Positions 36,348 through 46,959 of a stretch of DNA of 64,000 bases are shown here, one piece after another. Source of the stretch: Viscum album (Eukaryota > Streptophyta > Magnoliopsida > Santalales > Viscaceae); NCBI GenBank assembly GCA_963277665.1, contig OY728165.1, positions 1,753,456,772 through 1,753,520,771 of the forward strand, in the 5' to 3' direction. The translations under genes and the position numbers were made by a program. The notes under the pieces were generated by a model. That model made no database searches and was not told where the DNA came from. It saw only the letters and a list, made by a program, of their open reading frames with translations. Position 1 is the first letter of the stretch, and the number at the start of each line of letters is the position of its first letter.

Positions 36348-38151
36348 GTAATATCCGTTATCGATTCTTTCAAATTTATATCTTCTTCTACTTACTCTTA
36401 TTTAGTTGTTTCATTATGAAGTAATAACATCAGTATAACTCATATATTGATATGTTAATATAAATATGAAACAACCTTATTTCACATTCTATCTATCCTA
36501 CGGAAAAAAATCACTGCGCGCGCGTACGTACAGAATACCATCTCCACACCGTGGTGTAATCTGTTTTCCACCACCACTTTACCTGGATGGGTATAATGGT
36601 TTAAATAATAACTATATATGTGATTATTTTAAATTGATATTGATTTTGAAACATGATAAATACACTTCAATACAATTCCACGATCATGTGAACGATATCA
36701 CTGCTCGTGCGTACGTACGGCCTACCGTCTCCACGATGTGTCGCGACTCGTTCTACATGATCTTCATTGAATAATGATTATATCAATGAATTGAATGAAA
36801 AAATATGATATATATTACACTAATACCATTCAATAAATGATGTATTTATAACATAAAAAAATAATAAGAATTTATTCGACATAACATGCATAAGAATATA
36901 AAGCAATGAACACCCGAATAACAAGTAGCAATGAAATATTACTAATAAGAAGATATGAATATGACCATATATGATATCATAACAATGAATATGATTCTGT
37001 AATAAGTCAATTACATTATTTAAATCATTATACAGGAGGTTCGGATATGTATGAAGCAAATCAGACCTAAGGTTATGGAAAATCTTACTATCTCATTTTT
37101 ATCCGAGATTGTTTATAGTTCAGAATTTACTCGGGAATATTTATCATCCACATCCATGTTTCCTTAATATGTAATATTATTTCTATCATCCTGAAATTTT
37201 TTAAATCCTATTTTACCCATTAATAAATTTTTAGTAAATGATATGAAAGAAATCTTTTTTCATTTTCAGTATGATATACTTTTTTACTTTTTTGTCCAAA
37301 GTACGAGAAGAATGTTTTTTAACTTATACGGTATGAATGGATTTTTATGATTCCATAGAACATTATTTCTATGAAGCCTTCTTTACAAATTTTCATGTTT
37401 ATTTGTAATTAACTTCTTTTAGTTTAAAATTTTATGACATGTTAAGAAAGGAAAAATGTTTTTGAATTATAAAGGATATTTTCCACAAGAATGAAGTTCA
37501 AGTATTTTTATCAAAATTATTTTCCATCTAAGATAATATAGGGTTATGTTTATATCCCTATTATTACATTGATTTGATTATATTGTTATGGAATAATTTA
37601 TATGATGTCCTTTATCTTATGTGAATTATTTTATGATGTCACGATGTTTATGAATCCCATTTTTATTACAAGGGTTATGCTATGATGTATGATTTATGAT
37701 TTTTTGGCATGCATAAGAATGGTTTCATTATGAGATGGGTGAGACCTATATCTCCCTCCAATTCATTGGGTAAAGATTTATATCTCATGAGATAGACATG
37801 GCTAGAATGGAAAGTTAATCCGGTTCAGTGATACAGGACTGGAATGAGGAGTTAACTCGGTTCAAAAATGGACTTTGTCCGCTATGATAGTCTTGGAAAT
37901 GAGTCTTGACTAACATGAAATGATTTTCTATGATTATGTTTGTATTCCACAATGTTTCATGTTTCATGTATTGATTATTGGGATTACATTTCACTACTAT
38001 GATTTATCCCATGTTATGATATTATAATCACTTTTGTAGGTGAATATTTTCAAAATGTAATGTTCTTATGAATATGATATGATTGATATTTTTATTGTCT
38101 ACACATACTGAGAATTCGAGCTCACCCTTTTATATGTTTTCTTTTCCCCAG
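36348..38151 (+). other. Putative 5'-UTR intron inside the 5' LTR of C
   Basis: The donor GAAGAAGAG|GTAATATCC has GT at 36348-36349. The acceptor TTTTCTTTTCCCCAG has AG at 38150-38151. Length is 1804 bases. It would join a first exon of about 145 bases (from about 36205) to a leader that reaches the PBS 222 bases later and the gag ATG at 38594. Donor and acceptor are both intact in the 3' LTR (44939 to 46733). Splicing is inferred. Confidence 0.55.
36511..36750 (+). repeat. Paired CpG-rich motif in 5' LTR C
   Basis: Motif 1 (36511-36560) is TCACTGCGCGCGCGTACGTAC followed by ACCATCTCCACACCGTGGTG. Motif 2 (36698-36750) is TCACTGCTCGTGCGTACGTAC followed by ACCGTCTCCACGATGTG. Spacing is 187 bp. 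CACACCGTGGTG includes the self-complementary CACCGTGGTG-like arm. CpG density here is far above that of the surrounding AT-rich DNA. Confidence 0.85.
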
Positions 38152-38373
38152 TTCAGGAAGAAGGGTACTATGTAGTATATGCCAAAATGGACTCTGGATA
38201 TAATGAAATAAATGGGAGAAAATGTAGATGCTTTATGAACCAGTTGTTTATGTTTCCCTGTTTCTAAAGACACTATACCTATACAGTCCTACCATGGTTT
38301 TGTTATATGTTGTAATAAGTAAGATTCAATTCTGAAGTAATAACAATGTATGTAAAGTATGGGTCATTATTGT

Positions 38374-38385
38374 TGGTATCAGAGC
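38374..38385 (+). promoter_or_regulatory. Primer-binding site (initiator Met-tRNA)
   Basis: TGGTATCAGAGC lies three bases after the 5' LTR. It is complementary to the 3' end of plant initiator methionine tRNA, the usual primer for minus-strand synthesis in plant LTR elements. Confidence 0.92.
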
Positions 38386-38593
38386 AAAGGTATAGTAAAA
38401 CATTGGAAACTAGGATGTGAAAGCGTTAGTAAGAACCCTAAGGATATGTCTAAGCATAGAACACAATATTACTGTTTTAGAAATGGCCATGAAAAACCTA
38501 TGATAAGACCTAAAGTGTGAAATTCTATTCTGGACTATGTGGTCTTCCTATTAGGATTGGTGTTTCTCACACTATGATTCTTGGTTTTAGTCA

Positions 38594-39652
38594 ATGGATG
38601 GAACCCGAAGGAACCGTGTTAATGCTGAATGCAGCAGGAAATGAAATGATTGTCCTCATGAGCAGCCAAACATTATTGGAGCTGGAATGAAAAAGATTTT
38701 AGCCATGCTGACACAACTTTCTCAAGCTATGAATCATGCATGACTTCCAAACGAGAAAAGTAAGGAGCAACATTCTGTTGAATCCTTCATGAGGCATCAT
38801 CCACCTTCATTCAGCATGTCTTCTGTTCCATTAGTGGCTAAACAATGGATCAATTCCTCTAAAATGATTTTTTCAGTTCTATAATGTTCTGAACATGATA
38901 AAGTCATCTTAGAAGTATATCGTTTGGAAGGTTAAGATGATCAATGGTGGAATATTATTAAGAATACGAGGAAAAGGGATGAAATTAAGTTTATGGAATG
39001 GGACGAGTTCAAGAACTTATTTTTTAATAAGTACATACCTCATATTATTCGAACAAAGATGGAGAAAGAGTTTCCTGAACTGAAGCAAAATGATGATGAA
39101 TTAGTTTCTACCTACGAATAAAATTTTACAGGACTTGCAAGGTACGCTTCCAGAATTATTATCCAACTTGAGGGTAAGATCGATTGATTCTTTAGTGTCT
39201 TAAAACCAAGTCTTAGAAGGGCGTTAGACATAAGGGACTTCAATAGCTATGTGGAAGTTGTTCGATGTGATCTCAAGGATGATATGGAGATTGGAGTAAC
39301 CCATCAATCATATGGGTTTGATAAGAAGAGGAAAATGTAATTCAAAGGAAAATATAAAGACCACACTCAAAAAAAGATGAGTTTTCCATTATGCTCAAAT
39401 TGTGGAATAAAATGTGGAGGTAATTTTCTTAAATGGACAAGAAAATGTTTTATGTGTGGAAAAGAAGGTCATCGGGCAATTGAATGTTGTAATAATGGGA
39501 AAAAGATGTCTAATAATGCGAACAAAGAAAGGGAGACACATAATTTTCCTCTAACACTTCAATGTTTCACGTGCAAGGAGATGGGGAAATATGACAGTCA
39601 ATGCCCAAATCCAAGGTTTGTTGATGATGATAGATGTCAACAAGCACATTAG
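38594..39652 (+). pseudogene. gag: gag of element C, interrupted
   Basis: The start ATG at 38594 gives MDGTRRNRVNAECSR, the typical N-terminus of plant chromovirus Gag, before a stop. After frameshifts the capsid region is readable (KFMEWDEFKNLFFNKYIP, then EFPELKQNDDELVSTYE near 39120). The C-terminal 91-codon open stretch (39377-39652) holds two cysteine clusters: CSNCG...CFMCGKEGHRAIEC and CFTCKEMGKYDSQC, where the His of the second knuckle is Lys. Gag forms the cytoplasmic particle and binds genomic RNA. Several stops (for example Glu or Gln codons turned to TAA/TAG) prevent expression. Confidence 0.85.
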
Positions 39653-40180
39653 GCCAAAGACAAGTCAATGTCACATTTAATTACAATCAACGATGTGGAG
39701 TACGATAATGAAGTGTTGAAAGGTACACTTACCATCCACTCTAAAGTATCAAATTTTTTATTTGATTATGGATCCACCCACTCATTTATTTCTGAATAAT
39801 TTTCTAAGGGTATCACTATATTACCTCAACAATTAGATGTTGAGTTAGCTGTGACAACTTTTAATGTCACAACGGTCGCATCAAAAGTTTATAATTCTTT
39901 TCCAATTTACGTTTGTGTCGAAGTGCTTCCTGCAAATCTTGTGATCCTTCCTATGGGGGACTTTGAAGTGATTCTTGGAATGGATCAACTTTCTTTATAT
40001 GGATCTCATATCAATTTCCAAAGAAGGGAAATCACATTTAATATTCCCAATCAATCTACTATCATCTATCGATGCAAGGATGAACATAACCATACAGTGG
40101 AAATTTCATCCATCTTACGGGTCTTGATTCCACTAAATAAAGGTTATTTGTCTCAAATGGATGGCATGAAACTCATGATT
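39653..40180 (+). pseudogene. pol: Aspartic protease domain of element C
   Basis: The active-site region reads NFLFDYGSTHSFISE followed by a stop (39750-39800). The catalytic Asp is at 39764-39766, but the expected D-S-G is D-Y-G. The C-terminal part reads [19 protein letters not shown] (about 39957-40013), matching the family's F-D-V-I-L-G-M-D-W-L. The protease cuts the polyprotein in the particle. The Ser-to-Tyr change next to the catalytic Asp would probably disable it even without the stop. Confidence 0.85.
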
Positions 40181-40189
40181 AATAATATG

Positions 40190-41035
40190 CCCGTTGTACG
40201 AGAGTTTGATGATGTATTTCAGGAGGAATTTCTAGGTCTTCCACCAAATCTTGAAGTTGAGTTTTCAATAGAACTCAAACGAGGTACTATGCCTATTTCA
40301 AAGACACCATATAGAAGGGCCACAATTGATTTGCAGGAATTGAAGAAGAAACTCCAAGAGAATCTTGATAAAGGATTCATACGCCCTAGTGTGTCACCAT
40401 GGGGAGCAGCTGTTCTGTTTATTAAGAAGAAAGATGGAACAATGAGACTCTGCATTCTTTATCGAGAACCTAACAAGATCACTATCAAGAACAAATATCA
40501 TCTCCCATGAATTGATGATTTATTTGACCAACTATGCGGATCTCAATAATTTTCCAAGATTGATCATCGTTCAGGGTATCATCAATTAAGGGTCAAAAGG
40601 GAGGATATACCAAATACGGATTTCCATACAAGTTATGGACACTATTAATTTATAGTGATTCCATTTGGTCTTACTAATTCCCCTGATATCTTCATGGATC
40701 TAATGAATAGTGTCTTTAGAGACTATCTGGATTAGTTTGAGGTAGTATTTATAGACGATATTCTTGTCTATTCAAAGAGTATGGTAGAACATGAAGATCA
40801 CTTGAAAATTGTATTAAAGACCATATGAATGGGGATGCTTTATGAAAAATTTACCAAGTGTGAATTTTGGATTAAAAAAGTTTCATTTTTGGTCACATAA
40901 TCTCAAAAGAGGGGATATCTATGGATTCTGGAAAAACAAGGGTTATCGAAAGATGGTCGAGACCAACAACAGTTACTATGATCAAAAGTTTTCTTGGATT
41001 GGCTGGATATTATCGATGTTTGTTTAATGATTTTT
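40190..41035 (+). pseudogene. pol: Reverse transcriptase domain of element C
   Basis: The domain begins after the linker [17 protein letters not shown]. The first block ([44 protein letters not shown]) is open until a stop at 40508, where family members have an Arg codon (CGA to TGA). The catalytic motif FIDDILVYS is at 40748-40774 with both aspartates intact. Stops occur at the expected Tyr after GSQ (40547), before FIVIPFGLT, and after VFRDYLD. It copies genomic RNA into DNA. It is inactive here because of the stops. Confidence 0.92.
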
Positions 41036-41037
41036 GA

Positions 41038-41480
41038 ATGTCATCTAATCCAATCACCTTGTTGACTGGAAAAGGAGTTAAGTTCGTTTGGACGGAGGAG
41101 TGTGCAGAGAATTTCAAGGAGTTAAAACGACGGTTATCCAGTGTACCTGTTCTCACACTGCCGTGTAGTGGAGAATGGTTTGTGATCTATATTGATGCAT
41201 CCATGAAGGGATTGGGGTGTGTTCTCATGAAAAATGATATGGTGATAGCTTATGCCTCACGATAGTTGAAAATCCATGATCAAAATTACCCAACTCTTGA
41301 TTTGGAGTTACCTGCTGTAATCTTTGCATTAAAGATTTTGAGGCATTACCTATATGGTGGAAGGTGTGATATTTATACTGATCGTAAAAGTTTAATGTAT
41401 ATTTTCACACAAAAGGAGTTGAATATGCGCCAAATAAGATGGTTGGAGTTGATTAAGGATTATGACTGATCAATTCATTA
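41038..41480 (+). pseudogene. pol: RNase H domain of element C
   Basis: FVIYIDASMKGLGCVLMKND carries the first catalytic Asp (41194-41196). The block [19 protein letters not shown] carries the Glu, and [19 protein letters not shown] carries the second Asp. A TAG at 41263 interrupts YASR-QLK, consistent with CAG to TAG. The domain ends near WLELIKDYD with another stop. All three catalytic acids are retained. It removes the RNA strand during reverse transcription. Confidence 0.9.
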
Positions 41481-41636
41481 TCACCCTGGGAAAGCAATCA
41501 AGGTGGCAGATGCATTAAGTCGACAAGACCATGCTAGCTTATCCAAGATGAAGAATACAAAAGATCCAATATTTATGGATATACAAAGAATGGATCTTTG
41601 AATTATAATGGATGGGGAAAATAATATCTTTCTCAA

Positions 41637-42620
41637 TTGAATGTTAAACCATATATACATGTAATGATTAAAGAAGCTCAAAAAGAAGATGTAGAGTTAC
41701 AAAAGAAGGTCATAAATGTTCCTGAAATCAACCTTGATTATGATGGGATAATAAAATTCAGGAATCGGGTTTGGGTTCCTCCCATCCAAGAATTAAATAA
41801 GGAGCTTCTGGATGAGGCTCATAGTTCTTCATTCTCTATTCATCATAGATGTATAAAGATGAATAGTGACATAAAAGAGTACTTCTGGTGGGATGGCAAG
41901 AAAAGAGATGATGCAGAATATGTCTTTCGATGCTTGGTTTGTCAACAAGTTAAAGTTGAGAGACAAAAGTCTAAGGGGATGTTACAACCATTACCCATAC
42001 CTGAATGGAAATGGGAAAACATTACTATGGAATTTGTCATTGGACTTCCTAAAACATCCAAAGGAAGTAATGCAATCTGATTTATAGTTGATCGTCTTAT
42101 GAATTCGGCACACATCATTGCTATTAGAGAAGATTTCTATCTGGATCAGCTTGCCAGGATATATGTAAATAAATTGGTAAGATTGCATGGAGTACCACTT
42201 TCAATTAAATCTGATCGGGATCCGAGGTTTTCCAAGATGTTTTGGAAAAGTCTTCAGCATACTCCAGATACATAATTGAGTTTCAGCACTGCTTATCATC
42301 CTTAGACAGATGGTCTGTCAGAGAGGACAATTCAAACTCTGGAATGCATGTTGAGAGCTTGGTCTAGGGATTTCAAAGGTGGTTGGGATCAACACCTACC
42401 TTTGGTGGAATTTTCTTATAACAATAGCTTTCACTCCAGTATTCAGATGGCTCTTTATGAATCTCTCTATGGAAGGAAATGCAGGACTCCAACTTGCTGG
42501 GATGAAGTTGGGGAAAGAAAGCTATTAGGACCTGATCTTGTTGATGAGATGGCAGAAAAGGTCGGATCTATTCAACAAGACATAAAAGCAGCTCAGAGTC
42601 GAAAAAAAAGTTAGGATGAC
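41637..42620 (+). pseudogene. pol: Integrase domain of element C
   Basis: The zinc-binding N-terminus reads EAHSSSFSIHHRCIKM then RCLVCQQVKVERQKSKG (41813-41978). The catalytic core has GLU at 42030-42032 (TMEFV) where the family has Asp (TMDFV). The second Asp is at 42213-42215 (SDRDPRF) and the Glu at 42321-42323 (SERTIQTLE), giving the canonical D-X35-E spacing. Stops lie after KGSNAI, after PDT and in YHP-TDG (CAG to TAG). The later part (LPLVEFSYNNSFHSSIQ, LYGRKCRTP) is well preserved. It inserts the DNA copy into the host chromosome. Confidence 0.92.
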
Positions 42621-43073
42621 TACTGAAAAAAAGACCTAGAGATTGAAGTGGGTGATAAAGTGTTCTTACGAATATCTCCTTGGAATAGAGTAATGAGATT
42701 TGGAAAGAGGGTCAAGCAGAGCCCTACTTATATCGATCCTTTCGAAATACTAGATCGTGTTGGGAAGGTAGCTTACCGAATGTTTCTTCCCCCGAATCTA
42801 CCTAAATTTCATGAATTTTTCCATGTATCTCTTCTGAGAATGTACATACCCGATCCTTCACATGTACTAATCTCAGAAGTTGTACCGGTAGAGAAAAATA
42901 TTTATTATGAAGAACAACCGATAAGGATTCTGGATCATAGCAAAAAAGTTCTATGAAACAAGACCACTCGCTTGGGGAATGTTTTATGGTGGAACCACCA
43001 ATTAGAAGTAGCTACAAGGGAGCTTGAGGATATGATGGGGGAGAGATATCCTCTTCTATTTGTTATGAAGTAA
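42621..43073 (+). pseudogene. pol: Integrase C-terminus and chromodomain of element C
   Basis: After a frameshift near 42610, an open frame (42648-42956) reads VGDKVFLRISPWNRVMRFG, then FEILDRVGKVAYRMFLPPN, then HEFFHVSLLRMYIPDPSHV: the GPF/Y-type integrase tail. After a stop (RN to stop-N at 42954) follows KTTRLGNVLWWNHQLEVATR and ELEDMMGERYP, a group II-type chromodomain with the W-N-H-Q and A-T-x-E-L-E signatures. The stop at 43071 ends the polyprotein. The chromodomain assigns the element to the chromoviruses. Confidence 0.88.
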
Positions 43074-43098
43074 CGAATTTCAAGGGTGAAATTCATTT

Positions 43099-43112
43099 TA
43101 ATGGGGGAAGAA
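43099..43112 (+). promoter_or_regulatory. Polypurine tract of element C
   Basis: TAATGGGGGAAGAA directly precedes the 3' LTR start at 43113. It is the plus-strand primer site. The same purine run precedes the left minus-strand LTR as AGGGGTAGAA. Confidence 0.85.
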
Positions 43113-44750
43113 TGTTACACCCTAATATTTTATGAGAATTATATTTTTTTTATGTCTTACGTAATACAAAACATCAATGAAATATTTCATTACACACAAC
43201 ACTAGCTTGGCTTGCGTTATACACAAGAGCAACCTTCCTCGATATCGTGTGTTGTACGTAATATCAAGTTTTACTAAACAACGATATGTTATTAAAATAT
43301 TATATAAACTAGCCATTATGAATAGTAAAACCCACTTTTTGAAATTTTATAAATTTTATCATTCAAAATGGACTTCATTTTTGGATTCGGAATATCGAAA
43401 TTAGCCTACGGTAAAATTTTGGTATTTTTATGAAAACTTTCAATTTTTGATGAATAGTGAAAACACTAGGTTACTATTTAAAAACCGACATTTTATTTAA
43501 ATAATCATTTATTTTATTTAAATTTATTTTAGATAAAAATTGATACATAATACCTATATATGTTCAATGTAATTATTTGGAGTCATTTTATTATAATTTT
43601 AGATATATAGAAATTTTATTGAATTTTCACCGTCTTTTACCCACCACCTAAGAGAATTTGCAAATGTACATAAAACGTAATTTTACTACTTCTGTGAGTG
43701 GAATTTAGAATATCTAAGAGACATGAATAATATCAAGGATTAAAATGTGGTTTAATAAGATAAAAATATTTTTTAGTGAATAGTAACTTTTTACTTTTAT
43801 TTACCACGGTTAAAAGTAAAGACGTTAATTAAGGGTAAAAATGATATTATTATTACCCTAAAACATGTCCGAATTCTATTAGATAAGTTTAATTCGACCA
43901 AAAAATCCTTAGGAATAATATATTACCCTTTAGGTCCACTTGGATTAGATTAGGACATTTATTATTATTTTATTTAAAGAATAGTTAAAATGGATAAAAT
44001 TAATGTTTAATAAATAGAACATTTTTAATATAAGGTTATACCTAAGATAAATTCGACTATAAATATTCATTATAAAGATAGAAATATTTCTCCCATAATG
44101 GTATTTTATTTATAATTTTTATACATTAAATAATTTAATTTATTTTTGACACAATGATGATGTAGTAATTACCTTATTAATGAAATATTAATATAATTGA
44201 CGTTATAAATACCCAAATAAATGTAATTTTTGACTTTTTATAAATTCCACTAATTTTTTAGGTAAAAGTGGCATGTTATTATTGATTCAATTAACTTTTT
44301 TAAAACTAATCATTCTGTTATGATTTTCACAAAATTCAAATACTAAATAGTGTCAAATTGGACAGAAAATAGTTTTTTAAACAAATATTATATTATTAAT
44401 TGTTATTATTTTTCAAAAAATATAATAATCATCCAAATGGATTAGATAAGATTATATATATTAATAATGAACAACTTTGGGATCGTTTGTCTTGTTATAG
44501 TAAGTTTATTAACCATATAGTGTAAGAAAAAAAAGACACAGTAAAAGTTAAAATATCTAACTTTGAGTTAAATCTAAATGATTAGGTTAAAATAGTAACC
44601 TAAACATGCCTAAAACATATTGGTTTAGAGGATTTCGACCCATCACAACATTATCTTTAAAATAAATCAATTTGGAGCTATTATAAACCAAGTATGACTT
44701 TATTATAAAATAATATTTTATGTTTTTTTCTAAGGTGCCCCTCTCCTCCT

Positions 44751-44758
44751 GTATAAAA
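44751..44758 (+). promoter_or_regulatory. TATA box of 3' LTR C
   Basis: GTATAAAAGG lies between CCCCTCTCCTCCT and GAACCTCCTCCCTCTCC, as in the 5' LTR. It could drive transcription into the right flank. Confidence 0.65.
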
Positions 44759-44938
44759 GGGAACCTCCTCCCTCTCCTCTTTACACAGCATTGAGCTTTC
44801 ATGATCGGCCAACCCCTATCCATTTACCTTCTCAACCTCCCTAGACAAATTCTAGAGGTTTGGGTATTCTTCAAAGACCAATTTTAGTGCCCTAAGAGGA
44901 GGTTTCAAAGAGGCGTGTCGAAGAAGAGGTAATAGCCG

Positions 44939-46733
44939 TTAATGATTATTTGAAATTTATTTCTTATTATACATACTCTTCTTTAGTTGTTTCAATATAA
45001 ACTAATAACATAAGTATCACCTATATATCTATATGTTATTATAAATATTAAACAACCTTATTTCATCTTCTATCCATCCTACGGAAAATGAAATCACCGC
45101 GCGTGCGTACGTACTGAATGCCGTCTCCACACCGTGGTGTAATCTGTTTTCCACCAAAACTTTACATGGTTGGGTATAATGGTGTAAATAATAACCATAT
45201 ATATGATTATTGTACAGTTATATTTATTCTGAAATATTATACATACACTTCAATACAATTCCACGATTATGAGAACGATATCATCACTCGTGCGTACGTA
45301 CGACCTACCGTCTCCATGATGTGAGGCGACTCGTTCTACATGATCTTCATTAAAGAATGATTATATCAATGAATTTAATGAATAAATATGATTTATATTA
45401 CACTAATAACATTCTATAAATGAGGTATCTATAACCTAAAAAGAAGAATAGGAATTTATTTGACAAAACATGCATAAGAATATAAAGAAATGAACACCCG
45501 AATAACAAGAAGCAATGAAATATTACTAATAAGAAGATAAGTATATGACCATTTATGATATCATAACAATGAATATGATTATTTAATAAGTCAATGAAAT
45601 TATTTAAATCATTATAGAGGAGTTTCAGATACGTATGAAGCAAATCGGACCTAATGTAAGGGGAAATCTCGCAATCTCATTTTTATCCGAGATTGTTTAT
45701 ACTTCAGAATTCACTGGGGAATATTTATCATCCACATCCATGTTTACTCAAATATGTAATATTATTTCTACCATCCTAAAACTGTTTAAATCCAATTTTA
45801 CCCATCAGTGAATTTTTAGTAAACGATATGAATGAAATCATTTGTCATTTGTAGTACGATATACTTTTTGAATTTTTCGACCAAAGTACGAGAAGAATGT
45901 TTTTTCCACTTATACGACATGAATGGATTTTTATGATTCTATAAAACATTATTTCCATGAAGAATCCTTTAAAAATTTCCCTTTTTATTTTTAATTAAAT
46001 TCTTTTATTTCAAAATGTTATGACATTTTAAGAAGGGAAAAATGTTTTGGAAGTAGAAAGGATATTTTCCTCAAGAATGGAGTTCAAGTGTTTTTATCGA
46101 AATTAGTTTACATCTAAGATAATATAAGGGTTCTGTTTCTATCCATATTGTTACATTTATTTTATTATATTGTGATGCAATTATTTTTATGAAGTCGTTT
46201 ATCATATGAATTTTTTTATGATGTCACGATGTTTATGAATCCCATTTTTATTACATGGGTTATGCTATGATGTATGATTTATGAATTTGTGGTGCACAAA
46301 AGAATTGTTTCATTATGAGATGGGTGGGACCTATATCTCCCCCCAATACATTGGGTAAAGATTTATATCTCATGAGATATAGATGGATGGAATGACAAGT
46401 TAAACAGGTTCAGTGATACAGGACTGGAATGAGGATTGAACTCGGTTCAAAAATGGACTCTGTTCGCTATGATAGTCTTGGACATGAGTCTTGACTGACA
46501 TGAAATGATTTTCTATGATTGTGTGCGTATGCCACAATGTTTCATGTTTCATGTTATGATTATTGGTATTGCATTTCACTACTATGATTTATCCCATGTT
46601 ATGATATTATGATCTCTTTTGTAGTTTATGATTTTAAAAATGTTATATTCTTATGAATATGATATGATTGATATTATTTTTTACCCTAAATGATAATTTA
46701 TGCTCACCCTTTTATATGTCTTCTTTTCCCCAG
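44939..46733 (+). other. Putative intron copy in 3' LTR of C
   Basis: The donor GAAGAAGAG|GTAATAGCC and the acceptor TTCTTTTCCCCAG are both intact, 1795 bases apart. A transcript started in this LTR could splice into the downstream flank. Confidence 0.5.
45094..45333 (+). repeat. Paired CpG-rich motif in 3' LTR C
   Basis: Motif 1 (45094-45140) contains CACCGCGCGTGCGTACGTAC and CCGTCTCCACACCGTGGTG. Motif 2 (45284-45333) contains CACTCGTGCGTACGTACG and ACCGTCTCCATGATGTG. Spacing is 190 bp. CpGs are kept almost as in the 5' LTR. Confidence 0.85.
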
Positions 46734-46954
46734 GTCTGGAAGAAGGGTAGTAAGTATTATATTCCAGAAAGGGACTCTAGATATGATGGAATAAATAGGA
46801 AACAATGTAGATGCTTTATGAACCAGTTTTTTATGTTACACAATTTCTAAAGAAACTCTACCTATACGGTCCTACAATGGTTTTGTTATATGTTGTAGTA
46901 AGTAAGTTTTAATTATGAATTAAAAACAATGTATGTATTGTGTGGGTTGTTATA

Positions 46955-46959
46955 CATCA
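46955..46959. repeat. Target-site duplication CATCA, right copy
   Basis: It is an exact repeat of 34523-34527, directly after the 3' LTR end. Confidence 0.85.

Larger units (their letters stand above)
34528..38370 (+). repeat. 5' LTR of element C
   Basis: It begins TGTAACACCC and ends just before TGTTGGTATC. It contains the TATA box (36170-36178), the donor-like site (36347/36348), two CpG-rich motifs, the conserved GACCTATATCTCCCTCCAAT block (near 37744), and the acceptor-like site (38150-38151). LTRs this long are at the upper end for plant gypsy elements. Confidence 0.92.
34528..46954 (+). mobile_element. Full-length Tekay/Del-type chromovirus (element C, 12.4 kb)
   Basis: This complete Ty3/gypsy element has two LTRs of nearly identical length (3843 and 3842 bp), a 4742-bp internal region, a PBS, a PPT and a 5-bp target duplication. 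The domain order gag, protease, RT, RNase H, integrase, chromodomain, and the integrase tail (LPPNLPKFHEFFHVSLLRM), are those of plant Tekay/Del chromoviruses. LTR stretches compared by eye are roughly nine-tenths identical, so it is the youngest element here but not recent. Every ORF is interrupted, so it is non-autonomous now. Confidence 0.93.
43113..46954 (+). repeat. 3' LTR of element C
   Basis: It begins TGTTACACCC and ends GTTATA, probably TTACA with a C-to-T change, immediately before the CATCA duplication. TATA box 44751-44758, donor 44938/44939, acceptor AG at 46732-46733 and both CpG-rich motifs match the 5' LTR. Confidence 0.92.

Noticed and set aside
36820..37059. 79-codon minus-strand open stretch, repeated at 45398-45643
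   Set aside because: It recurs only because both LTRs of element C carry the same DNA. The protein is rich in Ile, Leu, His and Tyr as expected from AT-rich non-coding sequence.
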